From NCBI GenBank assembly GCA_003149915.1, contig QAMK01000018.1, positions 1-8,620 of the forward strand: a DNA stretch of 8,620 bases, in the 5' to 3' direction. How positions within the stretch are numbered: position 1 is the first letter of the stretch; each line of letters starts with the position of its first letter. The position numbers were made by a program, and so were the translations under genes. The notes beneath the pieces were generated by a model. The model saw only the letters and a list, made by a program, of their open reading frames with translations. It ran no database searches and was not told where the DNA came from. The stretch comes from Bacillota bacterium (lineage in GTDB: Bacteria; Bacillota_I; Bacilli_A; RF39; UBA660). Shown in pieces: positions 7,692 to 8,620 of this stretch.

Positions 7692-8620
7692 ATGAAATAC
7701 TTACCGGAATACTTACTTTTGATTACTTCCTGCCTATATGGCGGTAATATACAGGCCAAGGAGAAAGCTTCTTCCCCTAACCTGGTCTTCATCATGGCCG
7801 ACCAATGGCGCGGACAGGCAATGGGTTGTCTGGGACTGGAACCGGTACAAACACCCAACCTCGACCGTCTCGCCGCCGAAGGGGTCTATTTTACAGATGC
7901 CATCAGCAGCTATCCCGTCTCCTCCCCTGCCCGGGGCATGCTGATGACGGGTATGTATCCGACGAACAGCAAGGTAACAGGCAACTGCAATTCAGCCACG
8001 GCTCCTTACCATGTGGAGCTACCCACCGAAGCTCGTTGCTGGTCGGATGTGCTGAAAGACCAGGGATATGAACTCGGATACATTGGAAAATGGCATCTCG
8101 ATGCTCCTTATCAACCTTATATTGACTGTAATAACAACAAAGGAAAAATAGCCTGGAATGAATGGTGTCCCAAAGAACGCCGCCACGGTTTCAGCCACTG
8201 GATCGCCTATGGCACATACGATTATCATCTGAAACCCATGTACTGGGATACGGATGCTTCGCGCGACGAATTTTATTTCGTCGACCAATGGGGACCGGAA
8301 TATGAAACCGACCGGGCCATCGACTATATCGCCAATCGAGATAATAAATTACGCGACGCAGGCAAACCTTTTGCCCTGGTCGTATCCATGAACCCGCCTC
8401 ATACCGGATATGAGCTGGTTCCCGACAAATACAAAGAGATCTACCGCGACGTAGATGTCGAAACAGTATGCAACTCCCCCATCATCGCCCCCAAAGGGAC
8501 AAAAATGGGAGACTTCTACCGCAAGAGTGTGTTGGATTATTATGCCTGTATGACAGGTGTCGACGAACAGGTCGGCCGTATCATCCGCCAGTTGAAAGAA
8601 CAGGGATTGTTCGACAATAC
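7692..8620 (+). CDS. Family S1 sulfatase, serine-type, exported (N-terminal part, partial)
   Basis: From the ATG at 7692, 309 codons stay open to the window edge. The fold begins PNLVFIMADQWRGQAMGC, with metal ligands likely at D37 and Q38. The sulfatase signature SSPARGMLMTG places the formylglycine precursor at Ser77 (S-x-P-x-R, with Arg81). GYIGKWHLD gives the catalytic-site Lys133 and His135, and NPPH follows later. These are hallmarks of formylglycine-dependent arylsulfatase-type enzymes, which hydrolyse sulfate esters. A Ser-type site needs an anaerobic sulfatase-maturating radical SAM enzyme, not encoded here. The leader is short: it may be cleaved after IQA (residue 22), or lipidated at Cys14 (ITSC). 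The rest of the enzyme, including the usual second metal-binding DHG segment, lies past the edge. The S1 subfamily and substrate are not recognised; the PUL context suggests a sugar sulfate. Confidence 0.93.
   Translation, partial: MKYLPEYLLLITSCLYGGNIQAKEKASSPNLVFIMADQWRGQAMGCLGLEPVQTPNLDRLAAEGVYFTDAISSYPVSSPARGMLMTGMYPTNSKVTGNCNSATAPYHVELPTEARCWSDVLKDQGYELGYIGKWHLDAPYQPYIDCNNNKGKIAWNEWCPKERRHGFSHWIAYGTYDYHLKPMYWDTDASRDEFYFVDQWGPEYETDRAIDYIANRDNKLRDAGKPFALVVSMNPPHTGYELVPDKYKEIYRDVDVETVCNSPIIAPKGTKMGDFYRKSVLDYYACMTGVDEQVGRIIRQLKEQGLFDN

Noticed and set aside
7738..8288. ORFs at 7738-7944 and 7805-8071 (plus) and 8019-8288 (minus)
   Set aside because: They overlap the sulfatase frame from 7692, which holds the catalytic signature; these are out-of-frame shadows.

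Overview
This window looks like part of a polysaccharide utilization locus (PUL) from a gut-type Bacteroidales bacterium, most likely Bacteroides or Parabacteroides. The reasons are an adjacent SusC/SusD pair, a divergent hybrid two-component sensor, a serine-type sulfatase, weak Shine-Dalgarno sites, and a close match to the Bacteroidota -7 promoter box (TAnnTTTG) upstream of susC. Genus is inferred from gene style only.

Layout. Positions 1-2054, minus strand: the N-terminal 684 codons of a hybrid two-component system (HTCS) regulator, a two-propeller periplasmic sensor running off the left edge. The frame is open throughout. Positions 2055-2349: a divergent regulatory region holding two pairs of 22-bp direct repeats and a -7 box for susC. 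Positions 2350-5580: a complete SusC-type TonB-dependent transporter. Positions 5594-7507: its SusD-type surface glycan-binding lipoprotein. Positions 7508-7691: a gap with a structured 94-bp element built from 22-bp repeats and bounded by 13-bp inverted repeats. Positions 7692-8620: the N-terminal 309 codons of a family S1 sulfatase, cut by the right edge.

How the parts fit. The SusCD pair would bind a glycan at the cell surface and import it into the periplasm. The sulfatase would remove sulfate esters from it. The HTCS would sense a breakdown product in the periplasm and activate the susC promoter through its missing C-terminal AraC-type domain. The sulfatase suggests a sulfated substrate such as mucin O-glycan, glycosaminoglycan or algal/plant sulfated polysaccharide, but nothing here identifies which.

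The genes are familiar types. The least ordinary material is in the two intergenic regions. Both carry direct repeats of exactly 22 bp period, and some copies share the core AAAAC-R-N4-CTA-Y-C. This raises the possibility that one HTCS acts at both sites. The downstream array is also strongly palindromic and could instead be an RNA structure or a dispersed intergenic repeat.
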